Both the position numbers and the translations under genes were made by a program. From Fibrobacter sp. UWB15 (GTDB lineage: Bacteria > Fibrobacterota > Fibrobacteria > Fibrobacterales > Fibrobacteraceae), in the NCBI RefSeq assembly GCF_900177705.1, contig NZ_FXBA01000004.1, positions 186,001-250,000 on the forward strand: 64,000 bases of DNA, read 5' to 3'. Shown here one piece after another: positions 33,181 through 42,274 of this stretch; positions within the stretch are counted from its first letter, which is position 1, and each line of letters starts with the position of its first letter. The notes beneath the pieces were generated by a model. The model did no database searches. It saw nothing but the letters and a program-made list of their open reading frames with translations, and had not been told where the DNA came from.

Positions 33181-35574
33181 TTATTGTACAATTATGGCAT
33201 CAAGTTCCTTTAAAAGGTCTAGCCCATCCGAATAATGAAATTTTTTCCCAATGCTTTCATCATTTTCCAACACGCACACATCGTCATTTAGCAACCACTT
33301 AAAAAATCTATTTTTGTATTTGAATTTTATGTCTGTGCCCCAAAAGAAATCGCAACCATCTATTTTTTGATCTGTATATATTTTTTCTTGTTGCTGAGGA
33401 TTGGAATTTATTTTTCCACCATAGAACTTAGCAACAACTTTATTTCGATTATTCCCAATGTAAAACTTTTTCCATTCTTGTCCATTTCCACGACCGGCTA
33501 TTTTCAACAAATAGTTATCACCATCTTTATCTAATTGATACCTATCTTTCACACCTGAAAGAATTTCTTCTACATCCTTGAACACATTTCTTTTCTCATC
33601 ATTCCAAGATGTTCGGTCACATTCTAAATTCATCAAAAATCTATCAACACTTCCAACTACTTTATCATTCAATAAAATCGTAATCAGCCATGTTGGAATA
33701 GACGCATTAAAACAAACATAGGTCAAATCATTGAAATCAGATATTTTTTCTAAAAACATTTTAAGCAAATCCGTATTCTTTTCAACCGCACTAGCGTTTT
33801 CTTTTTCATCAAAAAGAATCTTAATCCGATTCCACTTTAAATCATAATTCGTCCAATCCACGGAGCCTTGTCCATTAAGGAACAAAAATTTTATAGAGCC
33901 TCTAAAAAAGGCGTACTTTTCAGCATCCGTAATCACTTCTTCCCAATTCTGATAGCCGGTACCATTCTGGCGTTTACAAACACCATCATATTTCCGCGCA
34001 TTTCCATTTTCATCCAGAATTTGTTTAGCCTTTTCACATTCTTCGTAAAATCTTCTTGAAACAAGATTATTGCATTTTGGACATTTTTTCAACGATTCAT
34101 ACACATTATGGCTATCTATAGTTTGAATTGCTTCTATAGCCGCCCTTATTGCTTCCGTACTTCTAATCTGGGGATCTCCATCCATTTGTATGCCCGACAC
34201 AAGATTCCAGACAAAACGCATCCAACGGCGGAGGGTTGTAGGTTCATAATCGCCATCTATAAAATATTTACAAATCGCCGAAAAAACTACACGGTGAACC
34301 TGACTTAACGTTGTAATTTTATCAGTTATTTTCACAATTTGCACATCATCTTTTACATCTTTTTTATACTCAGGAATAAACCTAAAGCTATCATCCCATC
34401 CACACAAAATGTTTTCTTCAAAATCTTTTATTTGACCAGTTTTTTTCAAAAGAACAATCTTGTCCAATATAACTTCTAATTTTTCAAAGCATTCAATTGG
34501 AATTGATTTATCGTAATATTCATACGGTTCAAATAACGAATATAACTCATTCTCATTGTTTAAGTATTTGTATGATTTATTTACATTTTCTCGTTGGCGA
34601 ATTACCTTACCATCTATCTCTCCCTTACCGACCAATAAAACGGGTTTTCTATCATCATATTTGGCAATAATAAGTTCATTCCAAAAGAATCTATTGATGA
34701 AGGCTAAATATATATCATCTACTTCATTTTTCTTTGACCTTTTATCCCAAAAAACATTTATCCACATCGTATCCATTTTTATGGGAATACCTTGCTCGGG
34801 ATCAAGCATTCGACTCCAACGATCTTTATTTGAACTGAGTTTCGATTGATTCTTTATATAACCAATCATATCTGCTTTAAAATTCTCAAAATTTGTTAGT
34901 TGTTTACCTCTAGCATTCATTTTAATATACAAGTCGTCAGAAAGACCAAAATCCTTAAGAGGTAAATGAGAGAAAACTATTTTCTTTTGTTCGGTCAAAC
35001 ACTTCCAATACAACAAGAATTTTTCATCATCTGTATCTTTAAAAATATTTTCAATACAATCAAAAGCATCAGTATTCTGAGAGACGTTTCTTCCAAGCAT
35101 TCTCAACATAGACTGTATTGTGGGATCCAGTTTCCACGCAGAATAGAACCACGTTTGTTTTTCTATAAAATCAACTATACTCCCGTCTTTATATTTAGAG
35201 AAGAAATTAGAATTACACAAACTCCGGCAGAATTCACGCGAAGATATTCTCGTTTCATAGGTAAATCGATTCAATATTTTACAATTTTCATCCTTTAACA
35301 CTCCTGCCATCAACGCAATATACCAATGCAAAAGCCATAACGTTGTAAGACGTTGTTGTCCATCAAGCGGATTCAACCTGGATCCTTCCGAACTGTAAAC
35401 GAAATCTAATTTTAATTCATTTCGTTCATCATCCAACGCTTTTTTTAAATCATTCAAGAAAGTTTTGCGTAAATTTTCTTTACCTATTCGACCTTGAGCA
35501 TAATCTCGTTGAATTATAGGAATTTCTATTTCATTATTTTTTATAAAATTCCAAAATGTAGTTGTATTTTCCAT
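33181..35574 (-). CDS. DUF262 (GmrS/ParB-like) protein, second gene of restriction pair
   Basis: 797 residues from the ATG at 35574, which lies 2 nt after the stop of the preceding DUF262 gene; GGGGGAA overlaps that stop. DUF262 signatures: IEIPIIQRDYAQGR (about 20-35) and NPLDGQQRLTTLWLLHWY (about 75-92), the GmrS-type NTP-binding motif. A CPKCNN pair (about 495) may hold a metal. No HNH or DUF1524 nuclease motif is visible in the C-terminal half, which is rich in Trp, Asn and Lys. DUF262 proteins belong to type IV restriction systems acting on modified phage DNA. AT-rich and Asn/Lys-rich coding unlike the flanks, suggesting transfer. Confidence 0.82.
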   Translation of the reverse strand: MENTTTFWNFIKNNEIEIPIIQRDYAQGRIGKENLRKTFLNDLKKALDDERNELKLDFVYSSEGSRLNPLDGQQRLTTLWLLHWYIALMAGVLKDENCKILNRFTYETRISSREFCRSLCNSNFFSKYKDGSIVDFIEKQTWFYSAWKLDPTIQSMLRMLGRNVSQNTDAFDCIENIFKDTDDEKFLLYWKCLTEQKKIVFSHLPLKDFGLSDDLYIKMNARGKQLTNFENFKADMIGYIKNQSKLSSNKDRWSRMLDPEQGIPIKMDTMWINVFWDKRSKKNEVDDIYLAFINRFFWNELIIAKYDDRKPVLLVGKGEIDGKVIRQRENVNKSYKYLNNENELYSLFEPYEYYDKSIPIECFEKLEVILDKIVLLKKTGQIKDFEENILCGWDDSFRFIPEYKKDVKDDVQIVKITDKITTLSQVHRVVFSAICKYFIDGDYEPTTLRRWMRFVWNLVSGIQMDGDPQIRSTEAIRAAIEAIQTIDSHNVYESLKKCPKCNNLVSRRFYEECEKAKQILDENGNARKYDGVCKRQNGTGYQNWEEVITDAEKYAFFRGSIKFLFLNGQGSVDWTNYDLKWNRIKILFDEKENASAVEKNTDLLKMFLEKISDFNDLTYVCFNASIPTWLITILLNDKVVGSVDRFLMNLECDRTSWNDEKRNVFKDVEEILSGVKDRYQLDKDGDNYLLKIAGRGNGQEWKKFYIGNNRNKVVAKFYGGKINSNPQQQEKIYTDQKIDGCDFFWGTDIKFKYKNRFFKWLLNDDVCVLENDESIGKKFHYSDGLDLLKELDAIIVQ

Positions 35575-35576
35575 AA

Positions 35577-37478
35577 TTATTCCCCCAACTCGTTTAAGCA
35601 TTCCTCAAGACTGTTCAAATAACCTTCCGCATCATTTTTCGTCCAATAGTTTGGATCATTCATTGTTGTAGAATAATATTTCATGAAAACATGTTTAGTA
35701 CATAAAGGAACAAATGATGATTTTGCATTTTTTTCTTCACCTATCTGAATTTTCCCATTGCCATCAAATTCAGGAATTGGAATCAATTTGCCTTTATCTT
35801 TACCAATAATAACACGTCTTTTCCCTGAAAAAATAGCATTTCCATACCCACGATTTGTCCCTGAATCCAAAAGAGTATAGTTCCAGATTCTATTTTTTTC
35901 TTGTATCGACCAATCATTCTTTTCAGGGAACATTTTTTTTACAGATTCAAATATCTTTCTTTTCTCATCTTCATCAACTTCAAAATATTTTTTTATACTT
36001 TCTTGAGTTCCACTATCCGCACCCAAGTACACATTTAGCAACCATTCTTTTTGCGTTTCAACATCATTCTCTGGATTTGTTGTATTCGAGTTTATATGTT
36101 CAACATCCCACTCTTCCAGTTTAAACAAATGGAACGGGAACTTATAAAACACCCCCATTTGGTATTTATCGTTTTTCAAATTATTTGCATTTTGATTAAT
36201 GACTGTTTGGATGTTATGAAACAATAAAATTGGTTTACACTTTCGTTTATCGCTTCCATCTTCTTTATATTGCGCATCTAAAGGAGGACATTTTTCAATT
36301 ATATTCTGTATACGGTCTTTCAGTTTTCCTTCAAACGATTTCTTATCAGAAGCTCCCTCCCATAGTTTTACAAATGTTTCTAAAGAGCCTTCTTTACAAG
36401 CAATTAAAAAACCGACATAATGATATATTTCCAAATCATTATACCATTCAGAAAAAATTCTAAAATAATCTTTTACGCATTTCCAACACGCATCAATGTT
36501 TTTCTTTTTTTCCTTAAACAATTCATAGAAATAGCGAAATGTTCTGTATTCATCATCCCCTATTTCCTTCAATTGCTTTTCATCTAAGCCAAATTTGTTT
36601 TGATCACAAATCAACTTAAAAATTAAATCTATTCGTGTTTGCGGATTATATCCCTTTTCATTCAAGAAAAGCCAAAATTCGTCATTTTGCAGAGTGTATT
36701 CAATATTATCCCACTCACTCGCCATCTCCTGCTGCCTTAATTTCAAATGATTTACTTCGTTCTTATCAAAATTAGAACTATTCAAAAATAAAGCTTTAAT
36801 TAGTTCTGCATTTGTCAACGGAATCTTGCCAATATTCAAGCGAGTAAACACTTTTATCGGATTTTCCTCAACCGATTCATACCAAATAAACCTAACATTA
36901 TTAGCTTTATCACATTGCGGTTCTTTGCCATCCAATTTATATGTAAGCAGCGCTTTACAAAAATCTGCCATGTTTACATCGCTGTTTTCAAGCCATTGTT
37001 CAACAACAATCGCTGCACGGCTCATATAATGAAAATCAATATATGAATTACATTCTTCGTGCACATCCGCTATCTTTTCAAGAAAAGATACTATTGACGA
37101 ATCACTTGGTTCACGCTGATATTTAAATTGATAACATCCTGTTGACATCTTTAAAAGCTCAAGGACTTTTTTTACTTTTTTCAGTATGATATACATTGTA
37201 GTCAGGCGTTGCTGACCATCGATTACCTCATACCAAACTTCATCTATCGCAATATTATTGATTTTCTTTTCTTCACTTGACATTTCTCTCACAACAAGCG
37301 GCTGAACACAATAAAATTCATAATCTTTATTCTTTTTGTCTGCAAACTCCCACAAATCGTTAAGCAAATCTTTGACCTGCTGATCCGTCCAACGATAACC
37401 GCGCTGATAACTCGGAATAAAGAACTTCATTCCAAGAAGCTCTTTTACAGATTTTAATTCGATTTTATTTTCTACCAT
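35577..37478 (-). CDS. GmrSD-like DUF262-DUF1524 nuclease
   Basis: 633 residues. N-terminal DUF262: FFIPSYQRGYRWTDQQVKDLL (about 19-39) and YEVIDGQQRLTTMYII (about 88-103). C-terminal DUF1524 HNH-like nuclease: WDVEHINSNT (His about 461) and YTLLDSGTNRGYGNAIFSGKRR. This is the GmrSD arrangement in one chain, expected to sense and cut modified DNA. It is the first gene of a two-gene operon with a second DUF262 protein, which recalls paired systems such as TgvAB. AT-rich, like its partner. No WYL-type operator lies upstream, so it is probably controlled separately. Confidence 0.86.
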   Translation of the reverse strand: MVENKIELKSVKELLGMKFFIPSYQRGYRWTDQQVKDLLNDLWEFADKKNKDYEFYCVQPLVVREMSSEEKKINNIAIDEVWYEVIDGQQRLTTMYIILKKVKKVLELLKMSTGCYQFKYQREPSDSSIVSFLEKIADVHEECNSYIDFHYMSRAAIVVEQWLENSDVNMADFCKALLTYKLDGKEPQCDKANNVRFIWYESVEENPIKVFTRLNIGKIPLTNAELIKALFLNSSNFDKNEVNHLKLRQQEMASEWDNIEYTLQNDEFWLFLNEKGYNPQTRIDLIFKLICDQNKFGLDEKQLKEIGDDEYRTFRYFYELFKEKKKNIDACWKCVKDYFRIFSEWYNDLEIYHYVGFLIACKEGSLETFVKLWEGASDKKSFEGKLKDRIQNIIEKCPPLDAQYKEDGSDKRKCKPILLFHNIQTVINQNANNLKNDKYQMGVFYKFPFHLFKLEEWDVEHINSNTTNPENDVETQKEWLLNVYLGADSGTQESIKKYFEVDEDEKRKIFESVKKMFPEKNDWSIQEKNRIWNYTLLDSGTNRGYGNAIFSGKRRVIIGKDKGKLIPIPEFDGNGKIQIGEEKNAKSSFVPLCTKHVFMKYYSTTMNDPNYWTKNDAEGYLNSLEECLNELGE

Positions 37479-37526
37479 AAAATATTCCTATTCAAAACTT
37501 TTTAAATATAACCAAACTGAGTTAAA

Positions 37527-38165
37527 TCACAATAATTGCCTTATTGGGAAAAGGTATATCTGCAACGTCGTTACTCCAGCAAATTTTTCAAGAATAATAG
37601 GTTTAAAAATCCAATAGACCAATATAATGTATAAAGAAAACACCGAAACAAAGGTAATGACATCCTTTGCCAAATAAATAACAAAATCCCATATTATCTC
37701 GTCAGATGTGCGTAATTTTCGAAATCGTGAAGAAAAATGCGCCCCAATTTCACACACCATATCATATACACTAGAGCCTGTAGTAGCTTGAGGGAATCTC
37801 CATTTAACGAACTCAATTATCCCTATTCGCATACTCCGTTTTTGTATAATTTTTATCGGTAGCATACAATATGAAGCCGATTCAACAACCGACCACAACA
37901 ACATTGCAATAAACAGAAGTGATGACATCCATAGTGAACAACGTTCACCAAAGGGTGTAAAGACGGCTAAACAAACAGCAATTACACAAAAAGCCAATTT
38001 TATCTCGGCCTCTACGATAGTTTTCTTGAACTGCGAGCGCAATAGTTCGCGAAGCCTCGGCTTCAAAGCTTCGGGCGTTGCTTGTAACACGATGCCTGCC
38101 GCATCCGGCAACGTTCGCAATACAGAGCGAAGTTCCCCGAAAAATTTTTCACTTTTGTTTCCCAT
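37527..38165 (-). CDS. Membrane protein of unknown function
   Basis: 212 residues. A soluble N-terminal stretch (LRTLPDAAGIVLQATPEALKPRLRELL) is followed by hydrophobic segments at about 57-75, 80-98 and 170-200, predicted as 3-4 membrane helices with a cytosolic loop rich in Arg and Lys. No known family. It starts 9 bp after the DUF1232 gene on the same strand, so the two probably form an operon. It lies next to the restriction pair, and an accessory membrane role there is possible but unsupported. Confidence 0.65.
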   Translation of the reverse strand: MGNKSEKFFGELRSVLRTLPDAAGIVLQATPEALKPRLRELLRSQFKKTIVEAEIKLAFCVIAVCLAVFTPFGERCSLWMSSLLFIAMLLWSVVESASYCMLPIKIIQKRSMRIGIIEFVKWRFPQATTGSSVYDMVCEIGAHFSSRFRKLRTSDEIIWDFVIYLAKDVITFVSVFSLYIILVYWIFKPIILEKFAGVTTLQIYLFPIRQLL

Positions 38166-38174
38166 TATCTCTCA

Positions 38175-38504
38175 TTATTTCATAATCAGCGCCACAATCG
38201 CAGCAATCAAACCGCCGAGCAACAGCGCGGTGATTACGACGGCGATGACCATAAACCATTTGGCGTATTTCAGGATTTTCACCATGGCACTATTTTGGTC
38301 CTTTGTGAACTGCTGGACCGCATTCATGGTTGCTGTCACAAGGAAGCCGACATCATCGAGCCAGCCAACTACGGGTATTGCGTCGGGCGCCAGGTCAATG
38401 GGCGACACGGTGTACAAAAGCGACATGATGACAAAGAAAACGGCGAGCCCCTTTTGCAAAGGGGATGCGCCGTTCATATCCATAACTTCGGGTTCTTTAT
38501 CCAT
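38175..38504 (-). CDS. DUF1232 (YkvA-like) membrane protein
   Basis: 109 residues. The DUF1232 core SPIDLAPDAIPVVGWLDDVGFLVTA is clear (about 34-58), with a preceding hydrophobic helix and a C-terminal helix (VIAVVITALLLGGLIAAIVALI). DUF1232 proteins are small membrane proteins of unknown function found widely. First gene of a likely operon with the 212-residue membrane protein. Confidence 0.85.
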   Translation of the reverse strand: MDKEPEVMDMNGASPLQKGLAVFFVIMSLLYTVSPIDLAPDAIPVVGWLDDVGFLVTATMNAVQQFTKDQNSAMVKILKYAKWFMVIAVVITALLLGGLIAAIVALIMK

Positions 38505-38633
38505 ATTTTTCCTTCTTCTTTAAAAAGAAATATATCCTATTTTCTACAAAAGAGCACAAATCCCCACAAAAACTATAGTTTTCCCTCAAAAAACGTTATT
38601 TTGGGCACTCCAACTTGGAATAAGTTCCTTTTT

Positions 38634-39263
38634 TCAGCAGTCTTTCACACAGCGGATTGAATTTGCGCAAGAAAAGTCGTTCCAAAAGCGGTCAAGAACG
38701 GCATCGTCGTAGAAGTTGTCTAAGCAAACGCGGTACGCCCACTTGTTTTGCCCGACGGAACTCCAGAAGCGCGTGTGTCTGCCACGTGCTCCGCAAAAGC
38801 CGAATTCCTCCATGCAGCCTGCCGGATACGCCGTAAAACCGAAAGCATCGGTACTTTTACCGACAGGGAACAGTTCGTCTTCCTCCCAATCGTCTTTGGA
38901 CTTTAACGCAAGAGCCGCCCCAAGGTAAGTTTCGGCACCATGCTCGCCCATTTCACATTTTGCGCCAACTGCATTAAACAAGTCTCGCCAATCGTCATTG
39001 TTCGGCAAGCGCCAACCTTTGGGGACCGCGGCTTCTGCAAATTTCCAGTAGTAGCACAAGCCATATTTCTTCACATCTGGGTCGCAGTTCCAATCGTAAG
39101 GCGGCGTTTCGCCATTCAAGCACAAATACCCCATGCCACCGGCATACGCCTGCGCGCCTTCGCTTTTATGCCGCAAGTTTTCGGCGAACCAAATCCGATT
39201 TCCGATTTTCACGGTGCGGTAGGTTTCACCGTCTCGCGGGTCTGTAAAATATGAGTTAGTCAT
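38634..39263 (-). CDS. Cytosolic FISUMP-domain protein paired with Fic
   Basis: 209 residues from the ATG at 39263 (AGGTGG upstream). Nearly the whole length is a FISUMP domain: DPRDGETYRTVKIGNRIWFAENL, KYGLCYYWKFAEAAVPKGWRLPNNDDWRDLF, FWSSVGQNKWAYRV, SIRCVKDC. Unlike the usual secreted FISUMP proteins it has no signal peptide; MTNSYFTDPRDG leads straight into the domain. It starts 9 bp after the stop of the Fic/Doc gene and shares that promoter with operator 3. A role as partner, target or regulator of the Fic protein is inference. Confidence 0.85.
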   Translation of the reverse strand: MTNSYFTDPRDGETYRTVKIGNRIWFAENLRHKSEGAQAYAGGMGYLCLNGETPPYDWNCDPDVKKYGLCYYWKFAEAAVPKGWRLPNNDDWRDLFNAVGAKCEMGEHGAETYLGAALALKSKDDWEEDELFPVGKSTDAFGFTAYPAGCMEEFGFCGARGRHTRFWSSVGQNKWAYRVCLDNFYDDAVLDRFWNDFSCANSIRCVKDC

Positions 39264-39272
39264 AAGCACCAC

Positions 39273-39806
39273 CTACATAATCAAGTTCACCACGAGTTTG
39301 GTCATGGTTTCGCGTTCTTCGGGTTTGCTTTCGGCGATGAGCAGCGTGAGCGTGACCAGAGCGCCATCGCTTACAATTTTGGAGCCATCCACACGATAAA
39401 GGATATCGTTGCGCGACATGTACCACAAGAAAATGAACGCAGCAATGCGCTTATTGCCGTCAACAAAAGAATGGTTCTTGACAAGCAGATACAGGAGTGT
39501 TGCCGCCTTCATCTGCACGGTCGGATAAAGTTCCTTGCCGTCGAAGGTCTGGTAAATTTGTCCGAGGGAACTCTTGAAAGACGCATCCTTTTCGACACCG
39601 AAGATTCCGCTGTCGCGGAATTTTTCCTTGAGCACAGCAATCGCTTCCATCGCCAACTCATAGGTGATGGGGCCGTTCGTTTCGCTGTAGTCCACACCTG
39701 TCTTCGGAAATTCCAGTTGCTGGTGGTCGTAACGGTCCAGGGTTTCAAGGGCCGCACGAAAGTCACCGATGACATTCGATATTTCAAGTTTTTCCAATCT
39801 GTTCAT
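39273..39806 (-). CDS. Fic/Doc-family protein
   Basis: 177 residues. The Fic core motif is NHSFVDGNKRIAAFIF (H about residue 112), matching the Doc-like HxFxDGNKR form. Fic proteins transfer AMP or phosphate to proteins, and Doc types are toxins. AAAAGGAG lies 5 nt before the ATG. No separate antitoxin gene of known type is adjacent; the next gene in the operon is a cytosolic FISUMP protein. Operator 3 of the WYL-type lies 46-60 nt upstream with a TATATT box 11 nt after it, tying this operon to the AAA-PLD cassette 6.8 kb away. Confidence 0.88.
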   Translation of the reverse strand: MNRLEKLEISNVIGDFRAALETLDRYDHQQLEFPKTGVDYSETNGPITYELAMEAIAVLKEKFRDSGIFGVEKDASFKSSLGQIYQTFDGKELYPTVQMKAATLLYLLVKNHSFVDGNKRIAAFIFLWYMSRNDILYRVDGSKIVSDGALVTLTLLIAESKPEERETMTKLVVNLIM

Positions 39807-39834
39807 GACGAACTCCTTTTAGGGGAACATCACG

Positions 39835-39866
39835 AATATAGATTGAGCATGCGACAATTAGCGTCG
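39835..39866 (-). promoter_or_regulatory. Operator/promoter 3 of the proposed WYL regulon (Fic-FISUMP operon)
   Basis: CGACA-ATTAG-CGTCG at 39852-39866. Minus strand reads CGACGCTAATTGTCG, then 11 nt (CATGCTCAATC), then TATATTCG as -10 box. The half-site and spacing are identical to operators 1 and 2. Confidence 0.72.
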
Positions 39867-39877
39867 TTTGCAGATAC

Positions 39878-39903
39878 AAAAAATCCCCGCCCGAAGGCAG
39901 GGA
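39878..39903 (-). terminator. Terminator of glnN
   Basis: Minus strand TCCCTGCC-TTCG-GGCGGGGA (one wobble, UUCG tetraloop) followed by TTTTTT; 30 bases after the glnN stop codon. Confidence 0.9.
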
Positions 39904-39932
39904 AAATTTTCGACGGAAGCCCATGCTTTTCA

Positions 39933-42053
39933 TTAGTAAATGAAAAGCATCTCTCTGTATTTCGGCAGAGGCCACATTTCGTCGGGGACAACCTTTTCGA
40001 GGCCATCGACGACTTTGCGGAGCGCAGCCATTGCATCGAGAATGCCTTCGTGCAGACCGTTCAGGCTTTCTTCCATCGTAGCGATGGCGGCACTCAGGTT
40101 CTTGACGCCTTCGCCGAGAGACTTCACGTAGGCATCGACGCCGGGGAAGCCTTGGTTGAGAGCCATTTCGTTGGTCTTGAGGGCGCTGGAGTAAGCTTCG
40201 ACGACCTTCGGCAAGATGATGTTCTTGGCCATGTCGCGGCAGACTTCGCCTTCGATGTGGATGCGCTTGTGGAAATCTTCGACGTTGATTTCATAGCGGG
40301 ATTCCATTTCGCGGCGGTTCATGACGCCATACTTTTCGAACAACTGAATATTTTCTTCCTTGGTGAGAGCCTTGAGGGCTTCCACGGAGGTGCGGATGTT
40401 CGGAAGGCCGCGGCGTTCGGCTTCGGCAACCCATTCATCGGTGTAGCCGTTACCGTTGAAAATGACGCGCTTGTGTTCCTTCACAATCTTCTGCAGGATC
40501 TTTTGCAGGCCCGTGTGGAAGTTTTTCTCATCAAGCTTTTCGAGCTGTTCCGAAATCATATCGAACGCTTCGGCCACGATGGTGTTCAGCACCACGTTCG
40601 GTTCGGAGCAGCTCTGGCTGGAGCCCGGAGCACGGAATTCGAACTTGTTGCCGGTGAAGGCGAACGGAGAAGTTCTGTTACGGTCGGTGGCGTCGCGCGG
40701 CAAAGCCGGAAGCATGTCGGCACCGATGCGGAGTGCGCCAGCTTGCTTACTGGACTTGGGCACGCCTTGTTCGATCTGTTCAATGACGTCCATGAGCTGG
40801 TCGCCGAGGAACATGGAGACAATGGCCGGAGGCGCTTCGTTTGCACCGAGGCGATGGTCGTTGCCGGCGCCAGCAGTCGTCATGCGGAGCAAGTCAGCAT
40901 GGGTGTCGACGGCATAAATGATGGCGCAGAGCGTGGTGAGGAACACGGCGTTCTGGTGAGGGTCCTTACCCGGATTGAGCAAGTTACCCTTACCGTAAGA
41001 CACGGACCAGTTGTTGTGTTTGCCGGAACCGTTCACGCCAGCGAAAGGCTTTTCGTGGAGCAAGCAAACGAGGCCATTCTTGTCGGCCACGTTGCGGAGC
41101 ACTTCCATGATTTGCATGTTGTGGTCGCAAGCGAGGTTCACTTCTTCGAACATCGGGGCGAGTTCGAACTGGGCAGGCGCCACTTCGTTGTGGCGGGTCT
41201 TCGCCGGAATGCCGAGCTTCCAAAGTTCGATTTCCACTTCGTTCATGAAGTTCAGAATGCGAGCCGGAATACTACCGAAGTAGTGGTCATCCATCTGTTG
41301 GTGCTTTGCCGGAGCGGCACCGAACAGCGTGCGGCCAGCCTGGTACAGGTCGGGGCGTTGCAGGTAAAAGCGCTTGTCGATTAGGAAGTATTCCTGTTCG
41401 GCACCGAGCGTGACCGTCGTCTTCTTGGGACCCGCCTTGAAGCAGGTCATGAGGCGGCGGGTAGACTTGGAAAGAGCTTGCAAACTGCGCAGGAGCGGAG
41501 TCTTCTTGTCGAGCGCTTCGCCGGTATAGCTGCAGAACGCAGTCGGGATACAGAGCGTAGCCCCGTTGCCGTGGCGCTTGAGGAATGCCGGAGAAGTCGG
41601 ATCCCAGGCGGTATAGCCACGGGCTTCGAAGGTGGAACGCAAACCGCCGCTCGGGAAGGACGATGCGTCCGGTTCGCCGACGATCAAGTTCTTGCCGCTG
41701 AAGGCCATGATGGCGCGGCAGCCGTCAGGTTCAAGGAAGGAGTCATGCTTTTCGGCAGTGGAACCGGTGAGCGGCTGGAACCAGTGCGTAAAGTGCGTGG
41801 CACCGCGGTCCATCGCCCACTTCTTCATGGCGTGGGCCACATCGCCTGCGATACTCGGATCGAGGGCAGCACCTTCGTTAATGGTTGCAATCAGCTTTTC
41901 GCAGACATCCTTGGGCAAGTATTCGCGCATGGCGTCGATGTTGAACACATCTTCGCCATAGAAATCCACATTCACCGGACCGGCCGGCTTGACGGGCGCG
42001 GTAGGGGCCTTTGCGATTTCGTTGATGGTCTTTTTGCGGTAGCTTACGCTCAT
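39933..42053 (-). CDS. glnN: Type III glutamine synthetase
   Basis: 706 residues from the ATG at 42053 (AGAGG 6 nt upstream), the usual size for GSIII, about twice the length of GSI-alpha chains. Recognisable: [31 protein letters not shown] (metal-binding Glu), [31 protein letters not shown] (ATP and metal region), [23 protein letters not shown]. It makes glutamine from glutamate and ammonia in the cytosol and is the only ammonia-assimilation gene seen here. It is divergent from a sigma-54 activator, with two TTACA-N4-TGTAA palindromes between. Codon use suggests high expression. Confidence 0.96.
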   Translation of the reverse strand: MSVSYRKKTINEIAKAPTAPVKPAGPVNVDFYGEDVFNIDAMREYLPKDVCEKLIATINEGAALDPSIAGDVAHAMKKWAMDRGATHFTHWFQPLTGSTAEKHDSFLEPDGCRAIMAFSGKNLIVGEPDASSFPSGGLRSTFEARGYTAWDPTSPAFLKRHGNGATLCIPTAFCSYTGEALDKKTPLLRSLQALSKSTRRLMTCFKAGPKKTTVTLGAEQEYFLIDKRFYLQRPDLYQAGRTLFGAAPAKHQQMDDHYFGSIPARILNFMNEVEIELWKLGIPAKTRHNEVAPAQFELAPMFEEVNLACDHNMQIMEVLRNVADKNGLVCLLHEKPFAGVNGSGKHNNWSVSYGKGNLLNPGKDPHQNAVFLTTLCAIIYAVDTHADLLRMTTAGAGNDHRLGANEAPPAIVSMFLGDQLMDVIEQIEQGVPKSSKQAGALRIGADMLPALPRDATDRNRTSPFAFTGNKFEFRAPGSSQSCSEPNVVLNTIVAEAFDMISEQLEKLDEKNFHTGLQKILQKIVKEHKRVIFNGNGYTDEWVAEAERRGLPNIRTSVEALKALTKEENIQLFEKYGVMNRREMESRYEINVEDFHKRIHIEGEVCRDMAKNIILPKVVEAYSSALKTNEMALNQGFPGVDAYVKSLGEGVKNLSAAIATMEESLNGLHEGILDAMAALRKVVDGLEKVVPDEMWPLPKYREMLFIY

Positions 42054-42161
42054 TTTGAACCTCTTTTTTGCCGTTTTACGGCTGTTTTTCAATTTATGGA
42101 AGGAAATTAGGAATAAAAACGGGGTCTGGCACCCGAATTTTACAGGTTTTGAAACAAAATG

Positions 42162-42206
42162 TTTTACAATATTGTAAAAATAAGGTATATTATTACATTA
42201 TTGTAA
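42162..42206. promoter_or_regulatory. Two TTACA-N4-TGTAA palindromes between glnN and the sigma-54 activator
   Basis: Site 1 is the perfect 18-bp palindrome TTTTACAATATTGTAAAA (42162-42179). Site 2 is TTACATTATTGTAA (42193-42206). Centres are 29 bp apart, close to three helical turns, as expected for cooperative dimers. The binding protein is unknown; nitrogen control is suggested by the position. Confidence 0.65.
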
Positions 42207-42236
42207 AGTAAAAAGGCTCTGACATAAAAAAGCTGA

Positions 42237-42256
42237 TGCCGGGTCGTAGCCCGGCA
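42237..42256. repeat. REP-like hairpin TGCCGGG/CCCGGCA
   Basis: 7-bp perfect GC stem with a 6-nt loop, followed by ATGAC. It lies just upstream of the sigma-54 activator start and resembles the hairpin-plus-ATGAC blocks near 43329 and 60861. Confidence 0.5.
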
Positions 42257-42274
42257 TGACTTAATGGTCAAGGA

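Noticed and set aside
39471-41384. 637-codon plus-strand open frame opposite glnN and the Fic gene
   Set aside because: It runs antisense across two well-supported genes and their terminator, and its composition mirrors theirs.
42127-42141. TGGCAC-N5-TTTT as a sigma-54 promoter for the activator gene
   Set aside because: The -24 half fits but the -12 half lacks GC, and the likely upstream binding sites would lie downstream of it.
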